A stretch of 48,404 bases of DNA from an uncultured Collinsella sp. (GTDB lineage Bacteria; Actinomycetota; Coriobacteriia; Coriobacteriales; Coriobacteriaceae), in the NCBI GenBank assembly GCA_959599095.1, contig CAUGGC010000018.1, forward strand, positions 1-48,404. The letters run 5' to 3'. The translations under genes and the position numbers were made by a program. The notes under the pieces were generated by a model, which was not told the DNA's origin, made no database searches, and saw only the letters and a program-made list of their open reading frames with translations. Shown piece by piece: positions 26,128 to 36,772 of this stretch (positions are counted from its first letter, which is position 1; each line of letters begins with the position of its first letter).

Positions 26128-26169
26128 GTCGGGTCCTCGTTTCTGGTCGATCTTCCGGATGTCCCCGTC

Positions 26170-26236
26170 AGTTGCGGTGAAATACGGACCGTTTAAAGGC
26201 CTAGGGCGGCACAACAGTCCGTATTTCACCGCAACT
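26170..26236. repeat. 67-bp inverted repeat (family F2, copy 2)
   Basis: AGTTGCGGTGAAATACGGAC at 26170-26189 and its exact reverse complement at 26217-26236 enclose 27 bases. Length and arms match the copy at 12545. It lies between copZ and csoR, so any copZ-csoR transcript would contain this 20-bp stem. Confidence 0.88.
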
Positions 26237-26262
26237 TCTGAGGATTCAGTAGGCAGCGACTG

Positions 26263-26484
26263 CTATGCGGCGGTCACCGAAAGGGCGTGGAACTTCTCGC
26301 CGGCGCCCTCGACGGCGGCGGTGAGCTGCTCGACGGTCACGGTGTCGGCGCACTCCACCTGGACGGTCTGGGTCTCGTGATCGGCGTCGGCGTCGGTCAC
26401 GCCGGCCACGTTGAGCAACGCCGTCTCGACGGTGGCGTCGCAATGGCCGCACATGAGGCCGGAAGTCTTGATTGTGTAACGCAT
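26263..26484 (-). CDS. copZ: CopZ-like copper chaperone (HMA domain)
   Basis: 73 residues from the ATG at 26484 with GGGAGGAATACCC upstream. A single heavy-metal-associated domain: RYTIKTSGLMCGHCDATVETALLNVAGV. The usual GMTCxxC reads GLMCGHC here, still with both Cu-binding cysteines (residues 11 and 14). It probably carries Cu(I) to CopA. It lies 148 bases after copA on the same strand and before csoR. Confidence 0.9.
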   Translation of the reverse strand: MRYTIKTSGLMCGHCDATVETALLNVAGVTDADADHETQTVQVECADTVTVEQLTAAVEGAGEKFHALSVTAA

Positions 26485-26631
26485 GGGTATTCCTCCCTGT
26501 TGTGTCGGCTTTCCCAGGCACCCGACCTTGACCTTCAAGCCGTCGCTCGCGTACCAAAGTGCGCGTCGCTCCTCTTTCGGGTCAATCTCGGGCGTCTGGA
26601 AAACCCGTTCTAGATGGACTTAATGGTGAGC

Positions 26632-28971
26632 CTATTTTGCCACTTTGGGCTTAAAGGATTTTAAGCGCAGCGCATTGCTTACGACGCAGACACTCGACAG
26701 GCTCATGGCCGCGGCGCCAAACATCGGCGAGAGCTGCCAACCGGTGAGGGGGAAGAACACGCCCGCCGCCAGCGGAATGCCGATGCCGTTGTAGAACAGC
26801 GCCCAGAACAGGTCCTGCTTGATGTTGCGAATTGTGGCGCGCGACAGCTCGATGGCACGGGCGACGTCCATGAGGTCGCTGCGCATGAGTACCACGTCGG
26901 CGCCCTCCTTGGCGATGTCTGCGCCGGTGCCGATAGCAAGGCCCACGTCGGCGCGCGCCAGGGCGGGGGAGTCATTGATACCGTCGCCCACCATGGCGAC
27001 CTTGCTGCCCGCATCCTGCAGCTCGCGTACGTGGTGCTCCTTGTCGGCGGGGAGGACGTCGGCGATGACCTGTTCGCTGCTCAGCCCCACGCGGCGGGCG
27101 ATTGCTTCGGCGGTGACTCGGTTGTCGCCGGTGAGCATGCGCACGTCGACGCCAAGCGAGCGCAGTGCGGCGATGGCTCCGGCACTCGTTTCCTTGACCT
27201 CGTCAGCCACGGCAATGGTGCCGGCGAGCTCGCCGTTCTTGGCAAAGAACAGCGGCGTCTTGCCCTCGGCGGCGAACTGTTCGGCAAGACCCGCGGGCAC
27301 CTTCGCGCCCAGCTCGTTCATCAGGCGCATATTGCCGGCGGCAATGGCGTTTTGCCCCTCGCGCGCCGTAACGCCTCGCCCGGGCACGGCGGCAAAGTCC
27401 TCGACGGCGCGCGCGACAATCCCTCGCGTCTCGCACTCGGCCATAATCGCCTCGGCCAGCGGGTGTTCGCTTGAGCGCTCCAGCGCGGCGGCCAGCTTGA
27501 GTAGCGCCTTTTCGCTCATGGCGGGCGATCCGTCGGCGCGCGTGGCTACCACGATATCGGTCACGGCAGGCTTGCCGCGAGTGACCGTTCCCGTCTTATC
27601 GAGCACCACGGTGCCCACGCTGCGCAGATTCTCCAGCGCCTCGGCGCTCTTGAACAGAATGCCCATCTCGGCGCCCTTGCCGGTGCCGACCATAATAGCG
27701 ACGGGCGTGGCCAGACCCAATGCGCACGGACAGCTGATCACCAGCACAGCGACGGCGGAGGTGAGCGCTTCGTTCACGCTACCGGTCAGTGCCATCCACG
27801 CCACGAAGGTCATGGCCGAGATCACGAATACCACGGGCACGAACACGCCGGCGACCTTGTCGGCCATGCGGGCGATGGGCGCCTTGGTGGCGTTGGCGTC
27901 CTCGACGAGCTGGATAATCTTGGCGAGCGACGTGTCGGCGCCCACGCGTGTGGCACGGAAGGCAAACGAGCCGGTGCGGTTGACAGTGGCGGCGTTGACG
28001 GTGTCGCCGGCGGTCTTTTCCACGGGGATGGACTCGCCGGTGAGCGCGCTCTCGTCCACGGCCGAGCTGCCCTCGAGCACCACGCCATCGACAGGGATGG
28101 ACTCGCCGGGGCGCACACGCAGCACCTGGCCGGGCAGAATGGCATCGACGTCGACGGTGGCCTCGCTGCCGTCCTCTGCCACGACGGTCGCGGTCTTGGG
28201 TGCTAAGTCGATGAGCGCCTCGATAGCGCCGCCGGTCTTGGACTTGCTGCGCATCTCGAGGTATTTGCCCACGGTGACGAGCGACAGGATGGTGCCAGCG
28301 CTCTCAAAATACAGGTTGTCCATGCTCGTCATCATGGCCTCGTGCACCTGACCTGCGGCTAGCTGGTCGGCCATGATGAACATGGCGTAGAGCGACCAGG
28401 CGATGGAGGCGGTGGCGCCCACGGCAATAAGGGCGTCCATGGTGGGCGCGCCGTGCGCGAGCGATTTAAACCCGTTGATAAAGTACGCGTCGTTGACGTA
28501 GACGATGGGAATGAGCAGGACGAGCTCGGTGAGCGCGAGCGTCATGCTGTGGGTGTGGTCGGTGAAGATGCCGGGCAGCGGCCAGCCGAGCATGTGCCCC
28601 ATGCCTATGTAGAACAGTGGGATGAGGAATACGATCGAGACGATGAGGCGGGTGCGCATGGCAGAGGCGGCGGCCTCCAACTTTTTGGTCGGTGACTCCA
28701 TATGGGCGGCGCCGGACCTGGCTTGCGCACTTCCGCTTTGGACAGCGTCGGTGCCCGTGCTGATGGGTGAGGCCGAGTAGCCCGCGCGGTCGACAGCGGT
28801 GCAGATGTCGTCGGGGGAGACCTGCGCAGGGTCGTAGTCCACCAGCATAGAGCCGGCGAGCAGATTGACCGCGACGCTTTGGACGCCGTCGAGCTTGCTC
28901 ACGGCACGGTCCACGTGCGCTTGGCACGCGGCGCACGTCATACCGCCCACGTCAAACTTATCCTGAGCCAT
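26632..28971 (-). CDS. copA: Cu(I)-exporting P-type ATPase CopA
   Basis: 779 residues. An N-terminal HMA domain (GGMTCAACQAHV, residues 9-20) is followed by about 30 residues of linker and eight membrane segments. The P1B-1 marks are the CPC motif in ISCPCALG near 412, the phosphorylated DKTGT near 459, HPLAEAI near 500, and MVGDGINDSPAL near 660. The family exports Cu(I) with ATP. AGAAAGGAGAAGCC precedes the ATG. Regulation by CsoR is shown by the operator at 29030. It is first in the copA-copZ-csoR order. Confidence 0.97.
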   Translation of the reverse strand: MAQDKFDVGGMTCAACQAHVDRAVSKLDGVQSVAVNLLAGSMLVDYDPAQVSPDDICTAVDRAGYSASPISTGTDAVQSGSAQARSGAAHMESPTKKLEAAASAMRTRLIVSIVFLIPLFYIGMGHMLGWPLPGIFTDHTHSMTLALTELVLLIPIVYVNDAYFINGFKSLAHGAPTMDALIAVGATASIAWSLYAMFIMADQLAAGQVHEAMMTSMDNLYFESAGTILSLVTVGKYLEMRSKSKTGGAIEALIDLAPKTATVVAEDGSEATVDVDAILPGQVLRVRPGESIPVDGVVLEGSSAVDESALTGESIPVEKTAGDTVNAATVNRTGSFAFRATRVGADTSLAKIIQLVEDANATKAPIARMADKVAGVFVPVVFVISAMTFVAWMALTGSVNEALTSAVAVLVISCPCALGLATPVAIMVGTGKGAEMGILFKSAEALENLRSVGTVVLDKTGTVTRGKPAVTDIVVATRADGSPAMSEKALLKLAAALERSSEHPLAEAIMAECETRGIVARAVEDFAAVPGRGVTAREGQNAIAAGNMRLMNELGAKVPAGLAEQFAAEGKTPLFFAKNGELAGTIAVADEVKETSAGAIAALRSLGVDVRMLTGDNRVTAEAIARRVGLSSEQVIADVLPADKEHHVRELQDAGSKVAMVGDGINDSPALARADVGLAIGTGADIAKEGADVVLMRSDLMDVARAIELSRATIRNIKQDLFWALFYNGIGIPLAAGVFFPLTGWQLSPMFGAAAMSLSSVCVVSNALRLKSFKPKVAK

Positions 28972-29022
28972 GGCTTCTCCTTTCTGTAATTTGGTGTTGG
29001 AATTGTTAACCTGCTGATACTA

Positions 29023-29046
29023 TACACCCATACCCCCTGGGGGTAT
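29023..29046 (-). promoter_or_regulatory. copA promoter with CsoR operator
   Basis: ATACCCCCTGGGGGTAT at 29030-29046 is a perfect 8+1+8 palindrome of the G-tract CsoR type. On the minus strand TATAGT, a likely -10, lies beside it at about 29023-29018, so bound CsoR would cover the promoter. Confidence 0.85.
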
Positions 29047-29124
29047 ACAGTGGAGATTGAAATGTATGCCATTCTGTTATTGGCCGAGGTGATAGCCAGG
29101 TCGGCGGACCGTAGCCGGTCTAAT

Positions 29125-29181
29125 GTCTCAATCTGTAACAACTAGACCCGTTTTTGTCGAGTAACTGTTACAGATCGAGAC
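29125..29181. repeat. 57-bp palindromic element, copy R5 (family F1)
   Basis: Arms GTCTCAATCTGTAAC and GTTACAGATCGAGAC; the interior has CTAGACCCGTTTTTG. It is the first of three tandem copies and begins 79 bases from the CsoR operator. Confidence 0.92.
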
Positions 29182-29204
29182 ATTACATCGAGCCACAACT
29201 TAAC

Positions 29205-29261
29205 GTCTCAACCTGTAACGCCTAAGGACCGTTTTTCCTGCTAGATGTTACAGATCGAGAC
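29205..29261. repeat. 57-bp palindromic element, copy R6 (family F1)
   Basis: Arms GTCTCAACCTGTAAC and GTTACAGATCGAGAC; both mismatches are G.U on the minus strand. The interior has GGACCGTTTTTCC. It starts 80 bases after R5. Confidence 0.92.
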
Positions 29262-29285
29262 AAACCGTCCGCGGTCAACTCAAAT

Positions 29286-29342
29286 GTCTTGATTTGTAAC
29301 ATCTAGAGAGGTTTTTGACCCCTTACTGTTACAGATCGAGAC
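29286..29342. repeat. 57-bp palindromic element, copy R7 (family F1)
   Basis: Arms GTCTTGATTTGTAAC and GTTACAGATCGAGAC; both imperfect pairs are G.U on the plus strand. It starts 81 bases after R6 and ends 42 bases before the kinase stop codon. Confidence 0.92.
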
Positions 29343-29384
29343 AATTGCCGGGGAGGGGTCCCGTCACGGCAAGACGCCCGCTCC

Positions 29385-31469
29385 CTAGATGCAGAATCCG
29401 GGGATCACGCAAGTCCGCTTCTTGGGGCTGTCCGCAGGCGTTGCGTACGTAAAGACGTCGCCGTCGTGCCCCACGCGGTTCATATAGAGCGTGCCTTCGC
29501 TCTCCGATGTGTCGGGGCTTACCGTGCGCTCCCACCAACAGGTGTCCTTGCCCTTCCACTGGCGGACCATCGTCTCGTTCGTGGAATACGGGCTTACCTT
29601 GAGCTCGCGGAAGAGCTGATACTCCTTGCCCTCGCCGTTGTAGATGTCTGCCAGGTAGTGATAGTCCTCGGTAAACGAATCGGGCGGTTGCGTACCGCAC
29701 AGCTCGACCATGGCGGGCAGCCAAAGGGTTGCGGGCAACTCGCTCAGGCACGATGCGCTGTTGGCGGTGCCCACATTGTTCGAGACCTTCTTGACCCCTT
29801 TAATGAGTGCGCGCAACTCGTTGGGCAGCAGCTTAAGGCCGTCGCCGTTGAGCCATTCCCGCAGCTCGCAATCTGCCCAGCCGGCGCTCGGCGGTTCAGC
29901 CGCAGCGTTGCGCTCGGCAATACCCGCATCGAACATAAACGTTAGTCCGGCCTTGCCCGTCCCGTCCAGAAGCTCATCGTGGCGGATGCCCACAAGCTGC
30001 GCGCCAACCTGCAGCCCGTTGGTGAGCGTGACACGCTTGGTACACGGATAGGGGATATGCCCATCGGCATCGAGCAGATGATAGCGCTTGGCAATCTCGC
30101 GTGCCTCGCTACGGGCCTCGGCGGCCTTAATCTTGAGCGAAATCTCCTGCAGCTGATCCCAGGTGTAGTCGTCAAGTGAACCGCGGATGCCGTCAAGGTA
30201 GTCGGGGATGCCAAAGCCATGGGTTGCCGCCCCGATAACGCTGAGCCCCGCAACGGCTGCGATAGCGCCGCCGATAATAAAGCGGCGGCGGGTCATGGCA
30301 TCGTGACGGGCCTGATTCAGGATCTCTCGTGCGCGCTCGCCGGCGACGTCGACCTTAAGGTGCGTGCCAGAATCGATATCAATCGCGGCCTCGTCTCCTG
30401 TGCCTTCGCGGCCCTCGGATTCGGCATCGGTGAGGTATGCCGAGAGCACCTCGAGCATCTGCTGCTCGGTGGGACGATCGCACTGCTCGACTGAGAGACC
30501 CTTCATGATGATTTGGACGAGCGCTTCATCGCCCTCGCAGCGCGGCTCGAGCGGTGCCGGCTTGGTCTTGGTCTTTACGAGATAGAACGAGCCGGTTGCA
30601 GCGGCGTCCGTCGACTCAAAGTCAAACGGTTTGCGACCGCTGTAGAGCTGGTACAGAATGCTCGAAAGCGCATAGACGTCGATTGCCGGCGAACGGCGAA
30701 GGGCCGCGATGCCTTCGATATCCTGCGTGAGCATCTCGGGCGCGGCGTATGCGGGCGTGGCAAAGCGCCAGATGTCGGCGCGCCGGGTGATCGTGTCGTC
30801 GCCGAGAGCCATGGTCGCGGAGCCCATGTCGATGAGGCAGGGGTCAAAGGAGCAATCGGCAATCTGCTGCTCGAGCGTTCGGCTGGTGGTGCGGAACATG
30901 ATATTGGCAGGCGAAAGGTCGCGATGGACGACCGGATTCACGAGGCCTTGGGTCATCAAGAGCGCACGAAGCACGGCGTTTCCGACGGCGGCGACCATCT
31001 GGGTGGTCAGCCCGCCCGAGGCGTCGTGAGGAAGCAGGGGCAGCGCCTGCTTGAGTGAGGTGCCCTCGACCCACTCCATGAGGATGAGCGGGTCATCCTC
31101 GCACGATCCGTAGCCATAGACGCGCGGAAATCCGCGCAGGTGCGAGACGGTACACAGATGACGGTACTCCTCAAACAGCGCAGCGGTGTTGGCCAGGTGC
31201 GCGGCCGATTGCTCGGCGGAGCGGTCGGGGGCTTGGCCAGAGAGAATGACGTTGTCCTTGAGCAGCTTGACGGCAAAGACCTCGCCGCTCGTGTTGGTCG
31301 CGCGCAGCACGTGCCCGATGTTGCCGTTGTTGCGGTGGGCCGTCTGGAGAATAAGTGTCATAAACCGGCGTTTGGCGTCGTCCTCGGCGCTGGGGTCGAC
31401 CGCCACGGCGGTATCGAACGTATCGAGACGGACGAGTTTGTCGCCATAGGCGCTATCGGTAGTATCCAT
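29385..31469 (-). CDS. Ser/Thr protein kinase with membrane anchor and C-terminal DUF6273-like domain
   Basis: 694 residues from the ATG at 31469, preceded by AAAGGAACGCC. The kinase domain (about 35-330) has the ATP-binding lysine at 68 (FAVKLL), the catalytic loop VVHRDLSPANIMF near 178, DMG in place of DFG (LIDMGSA) and YAAPEM. After an acidic linker, one membrane segment lies at about 393-418 behind RRR. The last 180 residues, with CELREWLNGDGLKLL and LPATLWLPAMVELCG, look like DUF6273, a domain of unknown function often found on surface or signalling proteins. This suggests a sensor outside the membrane and a kinase inside. The FHA protein upstream is the likely partner or substrate. Confidence 0.85.
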   Translation of the reverse strand: MDTTDSAYGDKLVRLDTFDTAVAVDPSAEDDAKRRFMTLILQTAHRNNGNIGHVLRATNTSGEVFAVKLLKDNVILSGQAPDRSAEQSAAHLANTAALFEEYRHLCTVSHLRGFPRVYGYGSCEDDPLILMEWVEGTSLKQALPLLPHDASGGLTTQMVAAVGNAVLRALLMTQGLVNPVVHRDLSPANIMFRTTSRTLEQQIADCSFDPCLIDMGSATMALGDDTITRRADIWRFATPAYAAPEMLTQDIEGIAALRRSPAIDVYALSSILYQLYSGRKPFDFESTDAAATGSFYLVKTKTKPAPLEPRCEGDEALVQIIMKGLSVEQCDRPTEQQMLEVLSAYLTDAESEGREGTGDEAAIDIDSGTHLKVDVAGERAREILNQARHDAMTRRRFIIGGAIAAVAGLSVIGAATHGFGIPDYLDGIRGSLDDYTWDQLQEISLKIKAAEARSEAREIAKRYHLLDADGHIPYPCTKRVTLTNGLQVGAQLVGIRHDELLDGTGKAGLTFMFDAGIAERNAAAEPPSAGWADCELREWLNGDGLKLLPNELRALIKGVKKVSNNVGTANSASCLSELPATLWLPAMVELCGTQPPDSFTEDYHYLADIYNGEGKEYQLFRELKVSPYSTNETMVRQWKGKDTCWWERTVSPDTSESEGTLYMNRVGHDGDVFTYATPADSPKKRTCVIPGFCI

Positions 31470-31640
31470 GGCGTTCCTTTGTCTGGCATGGGTTGCCGCA
31501 CGTATACGCGAGCAGTGCGGATATCGGTAAAGTACCATGATAGTCGCACTGCCCACGTATACCGCTGAGCATTGTCGTTTACGACGCAGAAGGCAGAAGA
31601 CGCAAGACGGACGGCGACCGTCTTCCGATCGCTGTCCGTG

Positions 31641-32603
31641 CTAGTCCACAATGACAAGGAATGTCGTGTAGAGACCCAGATGGAGCCTGTCGCTGTTGGC
31701 GATTTCCACGGGGGGATAGTCTTTGCCGGGCTCGCGTTGGTCGCGCGGCGGCTCAATCACAATATCGCCGTCGCCCGCGCCCGATTCGAGCACTGTGCCG
31801 TTGGTCGATCCAAGGCCCTGGGCGTACCAGTGCTCACCCTCGAGCCAAATGCGAAGATGCTCGCGCGAGGCGTCGGCGCCTACATCGGTGATGCTGGGCG
31901 AGGTTTTGGGCAAAGAACCAATCACGGTGCCGCGCGGATCGCGTGTGAGGGGATGGATTTGCATGTCGGCGCAGTTATCGGCATGGGTTCTGAGCAGACC
32001 GAGGTTGGGAGCGACGGCGTGCGGCTGCTCCAGGCTGCTCATAAAGCCACGTCCGACGGTAGTTTCGGTGGTGCCAAAGTGCCCGCCCGTCTTGCTGTCG
32101 CAAAAGCGCTCGACGGTGGCCACGCCCTGAACGGGATCGGCGAGCGCCCCCGTTGCCACAAAGAGCATCAAGAAGAGCGTGCTTTTTTCGCGCACGGCAT
32201 TGCCGTCAAAGTTGTCGATGCGATTGAGGGCATTTGCATATAGGCGGCTGTCCAGCTTGTAGCTGGCGAGAGCCGACATCATTTCGTCGGCGGCCGGACC
32301 GCGATAGTGCTCGGCGATTGCCCGATAGGCGGACTCGCCGCCGCCGAGCTTGCTGCAGATTGCCGCGGAAAGGTTGAGCGTGGTGACGGTAAAGTCGCTG
32401 TAGATGGCGGGCGCGCACTGGTCAGGCTTGCGATGGACGATGTAACGGGTGAGATACGAGCGGTTGGAAGAGCATTTCTCGAGCAGGGTGCTGCCGAGAT
32501 AAGAGTTTCCATTGATGAGCATTCGGGCGATCTCGAGATGTTTAAGACCGCCGAACGAGCGAATATCGTTATAGAGGACCGAGCAAGGCGTCTCTGCTGC
32601 CAC
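31641..32603 (-). CDS. FHA-domain protein
   Basis: 320 residues. The GTG at 32603 is chosen because AAAGGAGGTATCC lies directly before it; upstream ATGs in frame have no such site and would run into repeat R8. The N-terminal 210 residues are helical and unrecognised. The C-terminal third is an FHA domain: TVIGSLPKTSPSITD, ASREHLRIWLEG and LGSTNGTVLE give the phosphothreonine-binding loop. FHA domains bind phosphothreonine made by Ser/Thr kinases. The kinase gene follows 171 bases downstream on the same strand, so the pair probably forms one signalling unit. Confidence 0.85.
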   Translation of the reverse strand: MAAETPCSVLYNDIRSFGGLKHLEIARMLINGNSYLGSTLLEKCSSNRSYLTRYIVHRKPDQCAPAIYSDFTVTTLNLSAAICSKLGGGESAYRAIAEHYRGPAADEMMSALASYKLDSRLYANALNRIDNFDGNAVREKSTLFLMLFVATGALADPVQGVATVERFCDSKTGGHFGTTETTVGRGFMSSLEQPHAVAPNLGLLRTHADNCADMQIHPLTRDPRGTVIGSLPKTSPSITDVGADASREHLRIWLEGEHWYAQGLGSTNGTVLESGAGDGDIVIEPPRDQREPGKDYPPVEIANSDRLHLGLYTTFLVIVD

Positions 32604-32781
32604 GGATACCTCCTTTGATTGCTTCCTAGCCAATATGGCGATAGGAATTAATGGCCCCGGTGGGCGACGTATTAAATGGCTGCGCAATATATAGCGTAAC
32701 CAAAGCAACATTATAGGCCACATGTTCGAAATTGCAGGAAGACTGAGGGATTTGGTTTGGACTGGACGGAAATCCCCCTCT

Positions 32782-32838
32782 GTCTTGATCTGTAACATTT
32801 GGACCCGATTTTGCCCTGCATCTGTTACAGATTGAGAT
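32782..32838. repeat. 57-bp palindromic element, copy R8 (family F1)
   Basis: Arms GTCTTGATCTGTAAC and GTTACAGATTGAGAT; all three imperfect pairs are G.U on the plus strand. The interior has GGACCCGATTTTGCC. It lies between the divergent FHA and helicase genes. Confidence 0.9.
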
Positions 32839-32904
32839 AATCGGCCGGGCCCACCTCGTCCGCCTCGTCATCTGTGGTTTACGTGGGGGCATACGGAGTG
32901 CGGG

Positions 32905-33109
32905 TATACTAACCGGCGGCGAATCTGCTCCATCGCTTAGAGCTGCTGCGTCTGGACGGCGCGTGATAGGGCTGCCAAAGCGATCGCCAGCGTGCTGAGC
33001 AACGTCCTCTCTGTGCGCACCCGTTTTTGTATGTATTAGCGCACTACCAAGCACGCCAGCGCGGCCGCATGCCGTGCCCATAGCGCGTGCAGATAAGGAA
33101 CAACAACAT
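32905..33109 (+). promoter_or_regulatory. Helicase promoter -10 and long 5' leader
   Basis: TATACT at 32905-32910 is a clear -10 with no good -35. It would give a 5' leader of about 195 bases. Long leaders are common on cold-induced DEAD-box helicase genes. The leader holds several short dyads (GTGCGCAC and nearby GCGC/GTGC words) but no structure I can name. Confidence 0.4.
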
Positions 33110-35368
<2,259 letters not shown>

Positions 35369-35400
35369 CATACGCATCGCCCGCTAGAGCGAGGTGAACC

Positions 35401-35435
35401 AAGGGCCCCGAGCAACTACGCTCGGGGCCCTTTTT
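35401..35435 (+). terminator. Terminator after the helicase
   Basis: AAGGGCCCCGAG pairs with CTCGGGGCCCTT over 12 bp with an eight-base loop and a T run. Confidence 0.92.
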
Positions 35436-35661
35436 GTTTGCCGTATCCGATCGCTAGTTCAAATGTGATTTCCTCGGGAATGCATCTAGAGGATGCCGTG
35501 GGCCTGTTTCCTACCATGCGGCAATGGGTCCCATGGGGTGCGCCGTGCATTTTTTGGAGTATTCTGCAGTTCGAGTTGTCTGCATATGATTTGACGTCGC
35601 CAACGGTGGCTTTCGGATATCCCTAGCGAGCGTTCTGAGTCAGATTTCGTCGTTTTCCGGA

Positions 35662-35713
35662 GCAGGGGCGCGTCATTCTCGCCATGTCGGAACCCAAAAT
35701 GACGCAGCGCCCT
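35662..35713. repeat. Imperfect inverted repeat in the 35436-35989 gap
   Basis: GGGCGCGTCATT and AATGACGCAGCGCCC enclose about 20 bases, with one small bulge. It looks like a further palindromic intergenic element. The rest of this 550-bp gap holds a short dyad TGGTGCA...TGCACCA near 35880-35906 and no gene I can support. Confidence 0.5.
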
Positions 35714-35989
35714 AAAGGTTTGCCCGCTCGGGGTATTGCTGGCGCGGTCACGTTGCAGAATACTCCGTTTTTTGCACGGGCCAGGATGGGGTACCTCGGG
35801 AGAACACGGCGGTATCCCGTAAATATATACAATCTGTACCGTAATTTATACAAAACGAAGAGGCAGACAGCGTAGGGTTGGTGCATTGGGGTGCTTGATG
35901 CACCAAAATGGGGATCCCACGTGCCGTATACTCTGGCTGGATGTGAAAACGGCTTGACGCGTTGCCAGACGTAGGGGGAGGGTGTCTCG

Positions 35990-36751
35990 ATGAGCGTATT
36001 CGAAATTGTGTTTAGTCCGACGGGTGGAACGCAGAAGGTGTCTGGCCTTGTGGCCGGGGCACTGGACAAGAATACCGTTACCGTCGATCTGACCGTTAGC
36101 GGGCTAGATTTCAGCGCTGTCTCGATGACCGAGGACGACGTGGCCGTAATCTCTGTGCCGGCGTATGCCGGTAGAATCCCGGCTGTGGTGGCTGACCGGT
36201 TGGGCATGGTGCGCGGCAACGGGGCTCGGGCTGTTTTGGTTTGCGTATACGGAAACCGCGCGTTTGAGGACACGCTCGTAGAGCTGGAGGACGTTGCGAA
36301 GCATGCGGGATTCCGGGTGATCGCGGCAGTTGCAGCCATTGCAGAACATTCCATTGCACGACAGTTTGCTGCCGGTCGTCCGGATGCGCAGGATGCGGCG
36401 CAGCTCGCAGAGTTTGCGCAGCAAATTCAGCAAAAGCTGTTGGCTGAGGATGCGTCCGAGCCCTCTATCCCCGGCAATCGTCCTTATAAACAAGCCAGAG
36501 GTCACCGCATGGCACCCGAGGCAACAGGGGATTGTGTCTCCTGCGGTGCATGCGCCGCGGCGTGCCCCGTTTGTGCTATCGACAAGGGTGACCCCAACCG
36601 AGCAGCTGGCGAGGCGTGCATCTCCTGCATGCGCTGCATCGCCGTATGTCCGCGAGGTGCTCGCAAGCTTGATTCCAGCAAACTATCCGCTGTTTCCCAG
36701 ATGCTGAGCAAGGTTTGCGTCGTGCGGAAGGAATGCGAGCTCTTCATCTAG
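35990..36751 (+). CDS. EFR1-type flavodoxin/ferredoxin protein
   Basis: 253 residues; AGGGGGAGGGTGTCTCG precedes the ATG. The N-terminal half is flavodoxin-like, with the phosphate-binding loop FSPTGGTQKV at 8-17, VPAYAGRIPAVV near 58 and VCVYGNRAFEDTL near 84. The C-terminal part has two 4Fe-4S clusters: CVSCGACAAACPVCAI and CISCMRCIAVCPRGA. EFR1-family proteins combine FMN and two Fe-S clusters and act as soluble electron carriers or reductases in anaerobes; the partner is unknown. It stands alone, followed by repeats. Confidence 0.88.
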   Translation: MSVFEIVFSPTGGTQKVSGLVAGALDKNTVTVDLTVSGLDFSAVSMTEDDVAVISVPAYAGRIPAVVADRLGMVRGNGARAVLVCVYGNRAFEDTLVELEDVAKHAGFRVIAAVAAIAEHSIARQFAAGRPDAQDAAQLAEFAQQIQQKLLAEDASEPSIPGNRPYKQARGHRMAPEATGDCVSCGACAAACPVCAIDKGDPNRAAGEACISCMRCIAVCPRGARKLDSSKLSAVSQMLSKVCVVRKECELFI

Positions 36752-36772
36752 CGCATACGAAATTGGCGCAAT

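Noticed and set aside
29125..29342. A CRISPR-like array (three repeats with regular spacing)
   Set aside because: The repeated parts are two inverted arms around a variable interior, only three units exist, and no cas genes are near. It is a palindrome array.
13620..32838. The 57-bp elements as ordinary Rho-independent terminators
   Set aside because: They lack a T run after the stem, several lie in divergent or promoter regions, and real terminators with T runs are present separately (for example 13515 and 35401).
35438..35875. Short reading frames in the gap after the helicase
   Set aside because: No ribosome binding site, no recognisable protein and overlap with an inverted repeat.
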